From: Thermoanaerobaculales bacterium
GTDB lineage: Bacteria > Acidobacteriota > Thermoanaerobaculia > Thermoanaerobaculales > Sulfomarinibacteraceae
Assembly: GCA_035358815.1 (NCBI GenBank)
Contig: DAOPQC010000008.1
Coordinates: 100,481-164,480, forward strand
Reading direction: 5' to 3'
Length of the DNA: 64,000 nucleotides
Shown here: positions 16,993 to 25,980 of the stretch, one piece after another
Position numbering within the stretch: the stretch's first letter is position 1
How the letters are laid out: every line of letters starts with the position of its first letter
Program-made: the position numbers and the translations under genes
The notes under the pieces: generated by a model
What the model was told of the DNA's origin: nothing
The model's database searches: none
Seen by the model: the letters and a program-made list of their open reading frames with translations, nothing else

Positions 16993-19080
16993 TCAGGGAA
17001 CGGTGGCGGACCACGCGCTGGTGTCACCCGACTCGAAGCCGTCCGCGAACGGCATCAGACCCTCGGTCGTGAACGTGAACACGGTCGAGGCGGCGCCGGG
17101 CCCGCACAGGTTCTCCGACCGCACCCGCCAGTTATAGGTGGTCTCGGCGTCGAGATCGCCGGCCGGCGTGAAGCTCGTTGCGGCAATCCCCGGCTCGTCG
17201 ATCGCCGGGCTGGCGAACGCCGGATCGTCGTCGACCTCCAGCCAGTAGGTGGCTGCGCCTGCCGCCGCGGTCCACTGGAAGGTCGGCCGGAGCGGCTGGT
17301 CCGGGGCGCCGTTCGGGGGAGCGGTCAACGCCGGCGGCGGAGCCGGCACGACCACGTCGAGCGTGACGTCGACGGTGTGGCCCGGGCTGCCGGAGGCGGT
17401 GCCGCTGATGGTGACGGTGTAGGTCCCGGCGGCCGCCCCGCCGGTGTCGCCGATGAAGAGCTGGCTGGCGCCCGGCGGCGTCACCGGGTTGGGCACGAAG
17501 GCAGTGGTCGAGCCGGCCGGGTTGCCGGTCGCCGCCAGGTTGACCGGGCTGGAGAAGCCGCTGACGGCGCCGACGTCGACCGTGTACTCGGCGCTCTCCC
17601 CGGCGCAGATCTGCACGCTGCCCGGGTCCGCTGACAGGGTGAAGTCCGGAACTCCCGGGATGTCCGAGCCGTCGAGCACGTGGACGACCTCGAGCAGGCT
17701 CCCCGACAGGTTCTGGTTGCCGACCGCCACCTCGGGCGTGCCGTCGGCGTTGAGGTCGCCAACCGGGTAGATGCTGTAGACGCGGTTGCCGGTCGGGAAG
17801 CTCCAGAGCACGGTGCCGTCGGCGCCGCTCATCGCGTAGGCGTAGGTGTCGAAGGAGCCGGCAACCACGTCCTGGAGGCCGTCGGCATTGAGGTCGTCGA
17901 TCGAGTGCACGTACCAGACATCGCCGCCGTTGAGCGTCCCGACCGGGGTCTTCCAGACCTGGCCGCCGGTCAGGCCGTTGAGCACGATCACCGCGTTCTC
18001 CCACGACGCGACGATGATCTCGTCGTGTCCGTCGCCGGTGACGTCCTCGAGGACGTCGACCATCATGCCGTAGTCGGAGACCTGCGTGCTTGACCAGACG
18101 AGGGAGCCGGTCGCGCCGTTGAGGCACCGGATCGAGCTGCCGCCGGTCGCCCACAGGACGGCCAGCGCCTCGTTGATCCCGTCGCCGGTGATGTCGGGCA
18201 GGACGCCCACCGCATAGGCGCTCCTGCTCCCCGTGGGGTACTCCCAGAGGATGGTCCCCGAGGGGTTGGTCGACCCCCCGCTCATGCAAACCACCTTGTA
18301 GCCGCTGTCGCCGACCGCGAGCAGCACGTCGTGGTCCCCGTCGCCATCGACGTCGCCGAGGTTCTGCACCGACACCACGGCGTCGAGCATCTGCCGCTGC
18401 CAGATCACCGTCGCCTGGCCGGGCAGGCTGCTCGCCCCGTCCACCAGGTAGATGGTGTCGTTGTAGGAGCCGGCGCCGAACGCGACCTCGGGCACGCCGT
18501 CCCCGGTGATGTCGTTGAGCTCGGCCAGCGAGTACACCCACCCGGACTCGGGCTCGAGGTAGGTGTCGAAGGTCCACAGGATGTCGCCGGCGAATCCGTC
18601 CAGGTTGTGCGCCGAGCGGCCGCCCCAGACCGTGCCGACCAGGAGGTTCTGGTAGCCGTTGCCGTCCGGGTCGGAGACCGGCACGATCGACTCGTGGTAC
18701 GGCGAGCCGTTGGAGGCGCCGCTGATCGGGTGCTGGGCCCACACCACCGTCGCCTCGTCCGAGCTCGCGCCGTCGAGGCAGAAGATGTTGTCGGCCTGCG
18801 ACTCGTCGACGCCGACGATGACCTCGTCGCGGCCGTCGCCGGTGACGTCGGCGATCGCGCGCACGCAGCGGATGTGGTCGGTCGCGCGCATGTAGAACAG
18901 CCGGTCGGGGACCGTCAGCCCCTCCAGGTCTGGTCGCTCGACCGCCGGTGAGGGCGGCGCCTCGGCCCGGGCCTGGAGCCTCGCCGTCATCGAGCCGTCG
19001 CCCTCGTCGGCGACAGCCGGGACGGTGACCGCCACCACCACGAAGAATGCCACCAAGGTGATGATCTGCGCTGGTCTCAT
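16993..19080 (-). CDS. exported FG-GAP/VCBS repeat protein with C-terminal DGFESGD tail
   Basis: 695 residues with a signal peptide (MRPAQIITLVAFFVVVAVTV). Residues ~45-480 form FG-GAP beta-propeller repeats with repeated DxDGDGxxD calcium loops (DVDGDGDHDVL, DLNADGLQDV). A middle region (~490-590) resembles an Ig/cadherin-like immunoglobulin fold, and ~595-675 resembles fibronectin III. The last residues FADGFESGDTSAWSATVP form a tail shared with three other exported proteins in this window, possibly a sorting signal. It is likely cell-surface or secreted; no enzymatic motif. It is transcribed divergently from the microcompartment operon. Confidence 0.85.
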   Translation of the reverse strand: MRPAQIITLVAFFVVVAVTVPAVADEGDGSMTARLQARAEAPPSPAVERPDLEGLTVPDRLFYMRATDHIRCVRAIADVTGDGRDEVIVGVDESQADNIFCLDGASSDEATVVWAQHPISGASNGSPYHESIVPVSDPDGNGYQNLLVGTVWGGRSAHNLDGFAGDILWTFDTYLEPESGWVYSLAELNDITGDGVPEVAFGAGSYNDTIYLVDGASSLPGQATVIWQRQMLDAVVSVQNLGDVDGDGDHDVLLAVGDSGYKVVCMSGGSTNPSGTILWEYPTGSRSAYAVGVLPDITGDGINEALAVLWATGGSSIRCLNGATGSLVWSSTQVSDYGMMVDVLEDVTGDGHDEIIVASWENAVIVLNGLTGGQVWKTPVGTLNGGDVWYVHSIDDLNADGLQDVVAGSFDTYAYAMSGADGTVLWSFPTGNRVYSIYPVGDLNADGTPEVAVGNQNLSGSLLEVVHVLDGSDIPGVPDFTLSADPGSVQICAGESAEYTVDVGAVSGFSSPVNLAATGNPAGSTTAFVPNPVTPPGASQLFIGDTGGAAAGTYTVTISGTASGSPGHTVDVTLDVVVPAPPPALTAPPNGAPDQPLRPTFQWTAAAGAATYWLEVDDDPAFASPAIDEPGIAATSFTPAGDLDAETTYNWRVRSENLCGPGAASTVFTFTTEGLMPFADGFESGDTSAWSATVP

Positions 19081-19525
19081 GCCCGCACCCCCGTTTCGGA
19101 GAGGAGGGAATTATAGCGCCGCGGAGGGCGCTCCTGCCGGTTCCGCGCCTGCTTCCGCACCCGTCCCCGTTCCCGTTCCCGTTCCCGTTCTTCCGTCCGT
19201 GAGGCGGTGAGGCTGTGATGAACTGAGGTGGTGAGGGGTCCGGCCATGGCCTCACTGCTCCAGCGCCGAAGCTCTGGCGGCGAGACGGGCGAGGGTGCGG
19301 CTTCAGATGCGGGGAGGGGATCGACGGTGCCCGTCAGGTGGCATTCGCCCCCGGACGCGGGCTCGGAGGCGGAAGCGGGCGCGGACCCAACCCCCTGGCC
19401 CCCTCGCGGGGTGGGCGGTGGCCTCAGCTTGAATCGCCCGGGGCGGGCGGACATAATGAGGCCGCAGTGCATGCGCTCAAGCCGGAGGCGGGTGCTCCGC
19501 CGACGCCGAATCGAGGACTGGCCTG
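19081..19525. other. 445-bp divergent intergenic region
   Basis: It separates the FG-GAP gene from the microcompartment operon and so must hold both promoters; none is clear by eye. It contains a GTTCCC hexamer array (19169-19190), a GTGAGGCGGTGAGGCTGTG run, and a GGCGGAAGCGGGCGCGG block (19366-19384). Confidence 0.6.
19161..19193. repeat. GTTCCC hexamer array
   Basis: CCGTCCCC followed by about four GTTCCC units. The same hexamer, in either orientation, occurs at 25981, 44064, 44869 and 60395. Confidence 0.85.
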
Positions 19526-20260
19526 GTGACGGACGAGCAGCGAATCCGCGACCTGGTGCGACGCGTGGTCTACCGCACGGTGGGCCGCGCCGAGGCGATG
19601 GTGGCGAGCTCGGCGCAGGCTTCGCGCCTGGTCACCGAGTGGCAGGTCCAGGAGGTGCCTTTCGGCGGAACGCTGTCTGTGGCTGTGGGCGCGCTGGTCA
19701 CCCCGCTCGCGCGGCAGGCCGCCCTGGAGCGCCGCGTGACGTTCGACGAGGCGGCGGCCGGCGGTCGGCCGGCGACGGCCGCGGCCCCCGAGCGCACGGT
19801 GGCGATCGGGGCCGACCACGCCGGCTTCAAGCTCAAGGCCGAGGTCGCCCGGCTCCTGGGGTCGCTGGGCTACCGGGTGATTGACTGCGGCACCGGCGGC
19901 CCGGACCCGGTCGACTACCCGGACTTCGCGCTCGAGGTGGCCGAGCTCGTGGCGGGCGGGCGCGCCGGCCGCGGCATCCTGGTCGACGGCGCCGGCATCG
20001 GCTCGTGCATGGCGGCGAACAAGGTCCCGGGAGTCCGCGCCGCGGCCTGCCACGACGAGGCGGCGGCCGTCAACAGCCGCGAGCACAACCACGCCAACGT
20101 GCTGACCCTGGGCGCCGGCTTGATCGACACCGAGCGGGCGCTCCGGGTCGTGACGGCCTGGCTCGAGACGCCGGCCGGCGGCGGCCGGCACCAGCGCCGG
20201 GTCGACAAGATCACCGACATCGAGCGGCGGTACGCGAAGCCGCCGGGGGTCGTGCGATGA
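19526..20260 (+). CDS. BMC-associated RpiB-like sugar-phosphate isomerase
   Basis: 244 residues from a GTG start. Residues ~1-90 are an extension that begins with an amphipathic helix ([17 protein letters not shown]), a probable encapsulation peptide, plus a linker. Residues ~91-244 are an RpiB/LacAB domain. Substrate-binding residues are kept ([24 protein letters not shown]), but the strand that carries the catalytic Cys of E. coli RpiB (ICGTG) reads VDGAGIGSC, so Cys66 is replaced by Asp, as is Thr68 by Ala. It may interconvert pentose phosphates inside the shell or have a shifted role. It is the first gene of the operon and overlaps deoC by ATGA. Confidence 0.85.
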   Translation: MTDEQRIRDLVRRVVYRTVGRAEAMVASSAQASRLVTEWQVQEVPFGGTLSVAVGALVTPLARQAALERRVTFDEAAAGGRPATAAAPERTVAIGADHAGFKLKAEVARLLGSLGYRVIDCGTGGPDPVDYPDFALEVAELVAGGRAGRGILVDGAGIGSCMAANKVPGVRAAACHDEAAAVNSREHNHANVLTLGAGLIDTERALRVVTAWLETPAGGGRHQRRVDKITDIERRYAKPPGVVR

Positions 20261-21114
20261 AGCTCGACGACGCGACTCTCGAGCTCCTCATCGAGCGGGT
20301 CACCCGCCAGGTGCTGCTCGAGATCCGCGAGCAGGGGGCCGGCGGGGCGCCCGGTCCGAGCCCTCTGGATGCCGGCAACTACCTGCACCGGGTTCAGCCG
20401 GTGGTGCACGCCGGGGCGGACCGGATCGCCGCCACCCTCGGGGTGGCGCCGACCGACGGCAGCTTGAGCCATCTCATCGACCACACCCTGCTCAAGGCCG
20501 ACGCGACCGAGGACCAGATCGCGCAGCTGTGCTACGAAGCCCGCAAGCACGGCTTCGCATCGGTCTGCATCAACCCCTCCTGGGTCAAGCTGTGCGCGGA
20601 CCTGCTCAAGGGCTCCGCCGTCCTGGTGTGCACGGTGGTCGGCTTCCCGCTCGGCGCGACCTCGCCCGAGTCCAAGGTCTTCGAGGCGCAGAAGGCGATT
20701 CGCGACGGCGCGACCGAGGTTGACATGGTGATCAACGTCGGCGCGCTGAAGTCGCGGGACTGGGAGCGGGTCGAAGGCGACATCGCCGGGGTCGCGCGGG
20801 CCTGCCACGCCGGCGGGGCGATCCTGAAGGTGATCATCGAGGCGGCGCTGCTGACCGACGAGGAGAAGGTGGCCGCCTGCCAGCTCGCCAAGGTCGCCGG
20901 GGCCGACTTCGTCAAGACCTCGACCGGATTCGGGCCCGGCGGCGCCACCGCCGAGGACGTCGCGCTGATGCGCTACGTGGTCGGCGCCGAGATGGGCGTC
21001 AAGGCGGCGGGGGGGATCCGGACGCGGGCCGACGCCCAGCGCATGATCGAGGCCGGGGCCGACCGGATCGGTGCCAGCGCCAGCGTCAAGATCATCCAGG
21101 AGGAAGCGCCGTGA
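20257..21114 (+). CDS. deoC: deoxyribose-phosphate aldolase, microcompartment cargo
   Basis: 285 residues. The N-terminal ~70 residues are an extension absent from ordinary DeoC, beginning with an amphipathic helix ([18 protein letters not shown]) likely to target the shell. The TIM-barrel follows with [23 protein letters not shown] (catalytic Asp) and [14 protein letters not shown] with Schiff-base Lys220. It cleaves 2-deoxyribose 5-phosphate to acetaldehyde and glyceraldehyde 3-phosphate. Acetaldehyde would then be handled by the CoA-acylating dehydrogenase of the same locus. Confidence 0.93.
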   Translation: MKLDDATLELLIERVTRQVLLEIREQGAGGAPGPSPLDAGNYLHRVQPVVHAGADRIAATLGVAPTDGSLSHLIDHTLLKADATEDQIAQLCYEARKHGFASVCINPSWVKLCADLLKGSAVLVCTVVGFPLGATSPESKVFEAQKAIRDGATEVDMVINVGALKSRDWERVEGDIAGVARACHAGGAILKVIIEAALLTDEEKVAACQLAKVAGADFVKTSTGFGPGGATAEDVALMRYVVGAEMGVKAAGGIRTRADAQRMIEAGADRIGASASVKIIQEEAP

Positions 21115-21126
21115 GGGAGGGTGGCA

Positions 21127-21765
21127 ATGCCGGTTGAGCTGCGCACCTACGTGTTCCTCGACAGCCTGCAGCCGCAGCACGCGGCCTACCTGGGAACCGT
21201 GGCGCGGGGTTTTCTGCCGCTGCCGGGCGACGCCTCGCTGTGGATCGAGATCTCGCCCGGGATCGAGATCAACCGGATCACCGACATCGCGCTCAAGGCG
21301 ACCCGGGTGCGGCCCGGGATGCAGGTGGTGGAGCGCCTGTTCGGGCTGCTCGAGGTCCATCACGAGGTCCAGGCGGAGGTCCGGGCGGCCGGCGCGGCGA
21401 TCCTCGACGCGCTCGGCGTGGCCGAGGGCGACCGGATCCGTCCGGTGGTGGTGTCGAGCCAGATCATCCGGCACGTCGACGCCCACCAGGTCCAGCTGGT
21501 CAACCGGATGCGCTACGGCCACATGCTGCTGGCGGGCCAGACGCTATATGTGCTCGAGGTCGAGCCGGCCGGCTACGCCGCCCTGGCGGCCAACGAGGCG
21601 GAGAAGGCGGCCAGCCTCAACATCCTGGATGTGCGCGCCTTCGGCAGCTTCGGGCGGGTCTACCTGGGGGGCGAGGAGCGCGACATCATGGCGGGGTACG
21701 GCGCGGCGGTGGCGGCGATCGAAGGGGTGACTGGCCGCAGCGTCGACACCAAGCGAAGGACATGA
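21127..21765 (+). CDS. BMC-T tandem-domain shell protein
   Basis: About 212 residues that fold as two BMC domains, the second clearest ([20 protein letters not shown] then [14 protein letters not shown]). This fits a trimeric pseudohexamer of the shell facet. ATG 21127 is preceded by GGGAGGG; a GTG at 21121 is a weaker alternative. It lies 12 bp after deoC. No Fe-S cysteine is present, so the pore is probably for metabolites and not electrons. Confidence 0.88.
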   Translation: MPVELRTYVFLDSLQPQHAAYLGTVARGFLPLPGDASLWIEISPGIEINRITDIALKATRVRPGMQVVERLFGLLEVHHEVQAEVRAAGAAILDALGVAEGDRIRPVVVSSQIIRHVDAHQVQLVNRMRYGHMLLAGQTLYVLEVEPAGYAALAANEAEKAASLNILDVRAFGSFGRVYLGGEERDIMAGYGAAVAAIEGVTGRSVDTKRRT

Positions 21766-21810
21766 ACGACAGACATGGTGTGAGCATGCACGCAGCATCG
21801 GGAGGGAATG

Positions 21811-22125
21811 ATGGCTGACGAGTACGGAGCGGTCGAGGCGCTCGGCATGATCGAGACGCGGAGCTACCCGGCGATGGTGGAGGCTGCGGACGCGATGGTC
21901 AAGGCGGCCAGGGTCGAGCTGGTGGCCTACGAGAAGACGGGGGGCGGCTACGTCACCGCGATCGTCCGCGGCGACGTCGCCGCGGTCAAGGCCGCGGTCG
22001 AGGCCGGCGCGCGGGGCGCGGAGAAGGTCGGCCAGCTGGTGGCGATCCACGTCATCCCGAGGCCGCACGCCAACGTCGACAGCACGCTGCCGCTCGGTCG
22101 CCCAGGCAAGCCCGCCAAGCGGTGA
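21811..22125 (+). CDS. BMC-H hexameric shell protein
   Basis: 104 residues with the canonical single BMC domain: [54 protein letters not shown], and VIPRPH, then a short basic tail. It is the main facet tile of the compartment (CcmK/PduA class) and the only BMC-H in the operon. Two tandem ATGs exist; 21811 has the better distance from GGAGGG. Confidence 0.96.
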   Translation: MADEYGAVEALGMIETRSYPAMVEAADAMVKAARVELVAYEKTGGGYVTAIVRGDVAAVKAAVEAGARGAEKVGQLVAIHVIPRPHANVDSTLPLGRPGKPAKR

Positions 22126-22158
22126 CCGCTGCCCGCCGGGCAGAGATCGGAGGCAGCG

Positions 22159-22458
22159 ATGCTGCTGGCACGAGTGGTGGGCACGGTGGTGGCGAGCCGC
22201 AAGGAGCCGTCGCTCGACGGCCTCAAGTTCCTGGTCTTGAGGCAGCTCGACGTCGACGCACGGCCGACCGGCGGCTACCGGGTGGCGATCGACGCGGTCG
22301 GGGCGGGGATGGGTGACGTGGTGCTGTTCGCCACCGGCAGCTCCGCCCGCCAGACCTCGGTCACGGACAAGCGGCCGGTCGACGGCGTGATCATGGCGAT
22401 CGTCGACACCCTCGAGGTGGACGGTGCGGTCGCCTACGACAAGGCGCAGGGCGGCTGA
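22159..22458 (+). CDS. BMC-P pentameric vertex protein 1
   Basis: 99 residues of the EutN/CcmL family: [20 protein letters not shown], then KFLVLRQLD, and [20 protein letters not shown]. It forms the pentamers that cap shell vertices. It has GGAGG in front of the ATG and is followed 2 bp later by the aldehyde dehydrogenase. It is one of three paralogues here. Confidence 0.95.
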   Translation: MLLARVVGTVVASRKEPSLDGLKFLVLRQLDVDARPTGGYRVAIDAVGAGMGDVVLFATGSSARQTSVTDKRPVDGVIMAIVDTLEVDGAVAYDKAQGG

Positions 22459-22460
22459 CC

Positions 22461-23930
22461 GTGAAGCGCCCCGACGTCGACGCCGTGGTCGCGCGGGTGA
22501 TGGCCGAGCTGCGCCAAGGCCAGAGCGGTCGTCACGGTCCCCGCCCTGACGCCAGGACGGAGGCCGCCGAGCGGCCGCCGCAGCCGGCGGCGGCGCCGCG
22601 CCATGGCAGCAGCCTGTTCGACGAGGTCGACGCGGCGGTCGAGGCGGCGCAGCAGGCCCACCGCCGGCTGCGCGACCTGCCGCTCGAGGTTCGCGAGCGG
22701 ATGATCGCGCACATCCGGCGCGCCATGCGCGCCAATGCCCAGCCGCTGGCGTACGAGTCCTGGGGCGAGACGGGGATGGGCCGCTACGAGGACAAGATCG
22801 AGAAGATCCTGCTCAACGCCAACAAGGCGCCGGGCACCGAGCTGCTGTCGACCGGCGCCTGGAGCGGGGACGGCGGGCTGACGGTGGTCGAGTACGCGCC
22901 GTACGGGGTGATCGGCTCGATCGTCCCGAGCACCAACCCGGTCTCGACCGTGGTCTGCAACTCGCTCTCGATGGTCGCGGCCGGCAACGCGGTCGTCTTC
23001 AACGCCCACCCCGGGGCCCGCGGCTGCTCCAACCGGGCGGTCGAGCTGGTCAACGACGCGATCGTCGAGGCCGGGGGGCCGGCCGACCTGGTGTGCGCGG
23101 TTGCGCAGCCGACGATCGGCACCGCCCAGCAGATCATGGGTCACGGGGGGGTCAACCTGCTGGTCGTCACCGGCGGCGCGGCGGTGGTCCAGGCGGCGAT
23201 GGCGAGCGGCAAGCGGGCGATCTGCGCCGGTCCCGGCAACCCGCCGGTGGTAGTGGATGAAACCGCCGACGTCCGGCAGGCGGGGCGCGACATCGTGCGC
23301 GGCGCGTCGTTCGACAACAACATCATCTGCACCGACGAGAAGGAGGTGTTCGCGGTCGCCGCAATCGCCGACGAGCTGGTCGCGCAGATGTGCGCCCACG
23401 GCGCGGTGCGGATCGACGGCGGCCAGCTCGAGCGGCTGCGAGGCTCGATCTTCGCCGAACCCCCGCGGCGCGGCGAGCGCGGCCGCATGAACCCGGCCTT
23501 CATCGGCAAGAACGCCAACCGGCTGCTCGCCGAGATCGGGGTCGAGGCCGGCGACGAGGTGCGGCTGGTGGTCGTGGAGGTCGAGCGCGACGACCCCCTC
23601 GTCCTGACCGAGCAGATGATGCCGGTCCTGCCGGTGGTCCGGGTGCGCGACGCGGACGAGGGCATCGACCTCGCCAGGGCGGCCGAGCGCGGCTGCCGGC
23701 ACACCGCGGTGATGCACTCGAAGAACCTCGACCATCTCAGCCGGATGGCGCGCGAGATGGACTGCAGCATCTTCGTGAAGAACGGCGTCTCCTACGACGG
23801 CCTCGGCCACGGCGGCGAGGGCTACTGCTCGTTCACCATCGCCAGCCCGACCGGCGAGGGGCTGACCAGCCCGGTGAGCTTCAGCCGCGTGCGCCGGTGC
23901 GTGCTCAAGGACTCCTTCCGGATCGTGTGA
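22461..23930 (+). CDS. CoA-acylating aldehyde dehydrogenase (PduP-like), BMC cargo
   Basis: 489 residues from a GTG. Residues ~3-18 (RPDVDAVVARVMAELRQ) form an amphipathic helix followed by a proline/alanine linker, the usual encapsulation peptide arrangement. The dehydrogenase domain has the Rossmann segment and the catalytic Cys290 in FDNNIICTDEKEV, plus ICAGPGNPPVVVDETAD typical of PduP/EutE. It oxidises acetaldehyde with NAD+ and CoA to acetyl-CoA. It is the signature enzyme of the metabolosome. The operon has no alcohol dehydrogenase or PduL phosphotransacylase, so cofactor recycling is not explained by this locus. Confidence 0.93.
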   Translation: MKRPDVDAVVARVMAELRQGQSGRHGPRPDARTEAAERPPQPAAAPRHGSSLFDEVDAAVEAAQQAHRRLRDLPLEVRERMIAHIRRAMRANAQPLAYESWGETGMGRYEDKIEKILLNANKAPGTELLSTGAWSGDGGLTVVEYAPYGVIGSIVPSTNPVSTVVCNSLSMVAAGNAVVFNAHPGARGCSNRAVELVNDAIVEAGGPADLVCAVAQPTIGTAQQIMGHGGVNLLVVTGGAAVVQAAMASGKRAICAGPGNPPVVVDETADVRQAGRDIVRGASFDNNIICTDEKEVFAVAAIADELVAQMCAHGAVRIDGGQLERLRGSIFAEPPRRGERGRMNPAFIGKNANRLLAEIGVEAGDEVRLVVVEVERDDPLVLTEQMMPVLPVVRVRDADEGIDLARAAERGCRHTAVMHSKNLDHLSRMAREMDCSIFVKNGVSYDGLGHGGEGYCSFTIASPTGEGLTSPVSFSRVRRCVLKDSFRIV

Positions 23931-23946
23931 GGGGAAGCGTGGGAGC

Positions 23947-24537
23947 ATGATCGAACCAGCCCTTGCCCTGATCGACTTCGGCAGCATCGCGGCCGGCATC
24001 GAGGCGGCGGACGCGATGGCCAAGCGCGCCCAGATCGACATCCTCCGCGCCGGCACGGTCCAGCCCGGCCGTTACCTGGTGCTGATCGGGGGCGCGGTGG
24101 CCGACGTCGAGGAGTCGCTCGCCGCCGGCCGTGCGGTGGGCGGCACCGCCGTCCTCGACCACGTCTTCCTGCCCCACGTCCACCCCGAGGTGGTGGCGGC
24201 GATCGGCGGCGGCCGGGTGCCCGGGCTCGAGGACGCCCTCGGCGTGGTCGAGACCGCCACCGCGGCGGCGGTGATCCACGCCGCCGACGCCGGCGTCAAG
24301 GGCGCCGACGTGCGGCTGGTCGAGATCCGGCTGGCCGACGGCCTCGGCGGCAAGGGGATCGTGCTCTTCTCGGGCGTGGTGGCCGACGTGCAGACCGCGG
24401 TCGAGCTCGGGGGCGCGGCCCTCGAGCGGCCGGAGCAGCTGGTGCGCAGCGTCGTCATCCCCCGGCTCCACCCGAGCATGTGGAAGAACATCTCCGACGC
24501 AACGCGGTTCTCGGCGCGGGTGCTGGAGCGGCTGTGA
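23947..24537 (+). CDS. BMC-T tandem-domain shell protein 2
   Basis: 196 residues with two BMC domains: ALIDFGSIAAGIEAADAMAK in the first and ALGVVETATAAAVIHAADAG in the second. It is a trimeric facet protein distinct from the first BMC-T, closer to single-layer or gated types. No cysteine for an Fe-S cluster is seen. Its stop overlaps the next BMC-P start (GTGA). Confidence 0.92.
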   Translation: MIEPALALIDFGSIAAGIEAADAMAKRAQIDILRAGTVQPGRYLVLIGGAVADVEESLAAGRAVGGTAVLDHVFLPHVHPEVVAAIGGGRVPGLEDALGVVETATAAAVIHAADAGVKGADVRLVEIRLADGLGGKGIVLFSGVVADVQTAVELGGAALERPEQLVRSVVIPRLHPSMWKNISDATRFSARVLERL

Positions 24538-24851
24538 GGCTGGCCCGCGTGATCGGCACCGTCGTCGCGACCCGGCGCAGCGCCGGCCTGGACGGCGTCA
24601 AGCTGCTCGTGGTCCAACCGCTGGACGAGGACCGGCAGCCCACCGGCCGGCCAGAGGTGGCGGCCGACGCCACCGCCCAGGCCGGGCCAGGGCACCTCGT
24701 GTTCATGGTGGCGAGCCGCGAGGGCGCGCAGGCGATGCCCGAGCGGTTCGCGCCGGTCGACCTCGCGATCACCGGCCTGGTCGACGACGTGCACGTTGTC
24801 GAGGCTGCGCGGCGCTGCCCGCCGACCGCCACCTGGCGCCGGGAGGAGTGA
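24534..24851 (+). CDS. BMC-P pentameric vertex protein 2
   Basis: 105 residues of the EutN/CcmL family (VRLARVIGTVVATRRSAGLD, then LLVVQPLDEDRQPTG) with a C-terminal extension ending TWRREE. The GTG start overlaps the BMC-T stop. Its divergence from the other two BMC-P proteins suggests specialised vertices or mixed pentamers. Confidence 0.9.
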   Translation: MRLARVIGTVVATRRSAGLDGVKLLVVQPLDEDRQPTGRPEVAADATAQAGPGHLVFMVASREGAQAMPERFAPVDLAITGLVDDVHVVEAARRCPPTATWRREE

Positions 24852-25120
24852 TGTACCTGGGCAGGGTGATCGGCTCAGTGGTGGCGACGGTCAAGATCGG
24901 CCACCTCGAGGGACGGCGCCTGCTGATGGTCGACCGGGTGGACCCCAACGGCGCCGTCACCGGCGCCTACGACATCGCGGTCGACGTCGTCCAGGCCGGG
25001 CCGGGCGACACCGTGCTGGTGCTCGACGAGGGCAACGGCGCACGCCAGATCCTCGGCCTCGACCCCGGCGCGGTGCGGACGGTCATCGTCGGCATCGTCG
25101 ACGAGGTTGCGCTCATCTGA
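24851..25120 (+). CDS. BMC-P pentameric vertex protein 3
   Basis: 89 residues: MYLGRVIGSVVATVKIGHLE, LLMVDRVDPNGAVTG, VDVVQAGPGDTVLVLDEGNG. It is the shortest and most canonical CcmL/EutN member. The ATG overlaps the previous stop (TGATG) behind GGGAGGAG. It ends the microcompartment operon; no terminator hairpin with a U-run is visible after it. Confidence 0.94.
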   Translation: MYLGRVIGSVVATVKIGHLEGRRLLMVDRVDPNGAVTGAYDIAVDVVQAGPGDTVLVLDEGNGARQILGLDPGAVRTVIVGIVDEVALI

Positions 25121-25203
25121 GGCATCGACCTCGACACTGCACAGGCTGAACCGCTGAGACCGCCGAGATCGCGGGGGGAACCGCGGGCAGGCTCAGATGA
25201 CAA

Positions 25204-25220
25204 TCTCCGCGTCCTCTGCG
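25204..25220. repeat. 17-nt repeat shared with 8276-8292
   Basis: TCTCCGCGTCCTCTGCG is the exact reverse complement of 8276-8292. Similar tracts are common in intergenic DNA of several environmental phyla; function unknown. Confidence 0.7.
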
Positions 25221-25336
25221 TTCCCTGCGGTTCAGAATCCGTCGGGGACGGAGGCGGGAGCGCGAACGGGCAGAGGCATCGCGATGGAATCCCAGTGCTC
25301 CGCCGGGCGTTGGCGTGGACGGGAGGATCGAGAACC

Positions 25337-25927
25337 ATGAAGTACGTCGCCCTCACGCTCTCATTCGCGGCGATCGCCGCGGCCGCGTTCCTTCTCGCCG
25401 GCCCCGGGCCGCAGGCGGTCGCCGAGGAGCCGTCCACGCCGGCCGTGATCAACCACACCGTGTCCACGCTCGAGGGAGAGAGCCTCGACCTGTCGACCTT
25501 CCGCGGCAAGCCGATGCTGATCGTCAACACCGCTTCGAAGTGCGGCTACACCCCGCAGTTCGCCGGCCTCCAGAAGCTGCACGAGCGCTACGGCGAGCGC
25601 GGACTGGTGGTCGTCGGCTTCCCGTGCAACGACTTCATGGGCCAGGATCCGGGAACCGCCGTCGAGATCGGCGAGTTCTGCCGCAGGAACTACGGCGTCA
25701 CCTTCCCGATGATGGCCAAGGTCCACGTCAAGGGCAAGGAGAAGGCGCCCATCTACCGCACCCTGACCGAGGACACCGCCGAGGACATTCGCGGCGAGAT
25801 CAAGTGGAACTTCACCAAGTTCCTGGTCGACGCCGACGGCCACGTGGTGGCCCGCTTCGGCTCGTCGGTCGAGCCCGAGGACCCCGAGGTGATCGCCGCC
25901 ATCGAGAAGCTGCTGCCGAAGGTCTAA
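25337..25927 (+). CDS. exported glutathione peroxidase-family thiol peroxidase (Cys type)
   Basis: 196 residues with a signal peptide (MKYVALTLSFAAIAAAAFLL) followed by a GPx domain. The catalytic tetrad is present: Cys in NTASKCGYTPQF (not Sec), the Gln-equivalent helix, FPCNDFMGQDPG and the WNFTKFLVD segment. It should reduce peroxides in the periplasm with a thioredoxin-like donor. It is notable that this peroxidase uses cysteine although its neighbours use selenocysteine. It is the first gene of the redox cluster; 463 bp separate it from the first UGA-containing gene. Confidence 0.9.
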   Translation: MKYVALTLSFAAIAAAAFLLAGPGPQAVAEEPSTPAVINHTVSTLEGESLDLSTFRGKPMLIVNTASKCGYTPQFAGLQKLHERYGERGLVVVGFPCNDFMGQDPGTAVEIGEFCRRNYGVTFPMMAKVHVKGKEKAPIYRTLTEDTAEDIRGEIKWNFTKFLVDADGHVVARFGSSVEPEDPEVIAAIEKLLPKV

Positions 25928-25980
25928 TCGCCCAGGTCGGGCGGATGCTTGAGCTCCGCATCCGCGCCCGCGCCCGATTC

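Noticed and set aside
16470..17027. 185-codon minus-strand frame upstream of the FG-GAP gene end
   Set aside because: No ribosome site, no recognisable domain, and it overlaps repeat DNA and the end of the FG-GAP gene.
25337..25927. Glutathione peroxidase as a fifth selenoprotein
   Set aside because: The catalytic position is a plain TGC cysteine (ASKCGYTP).
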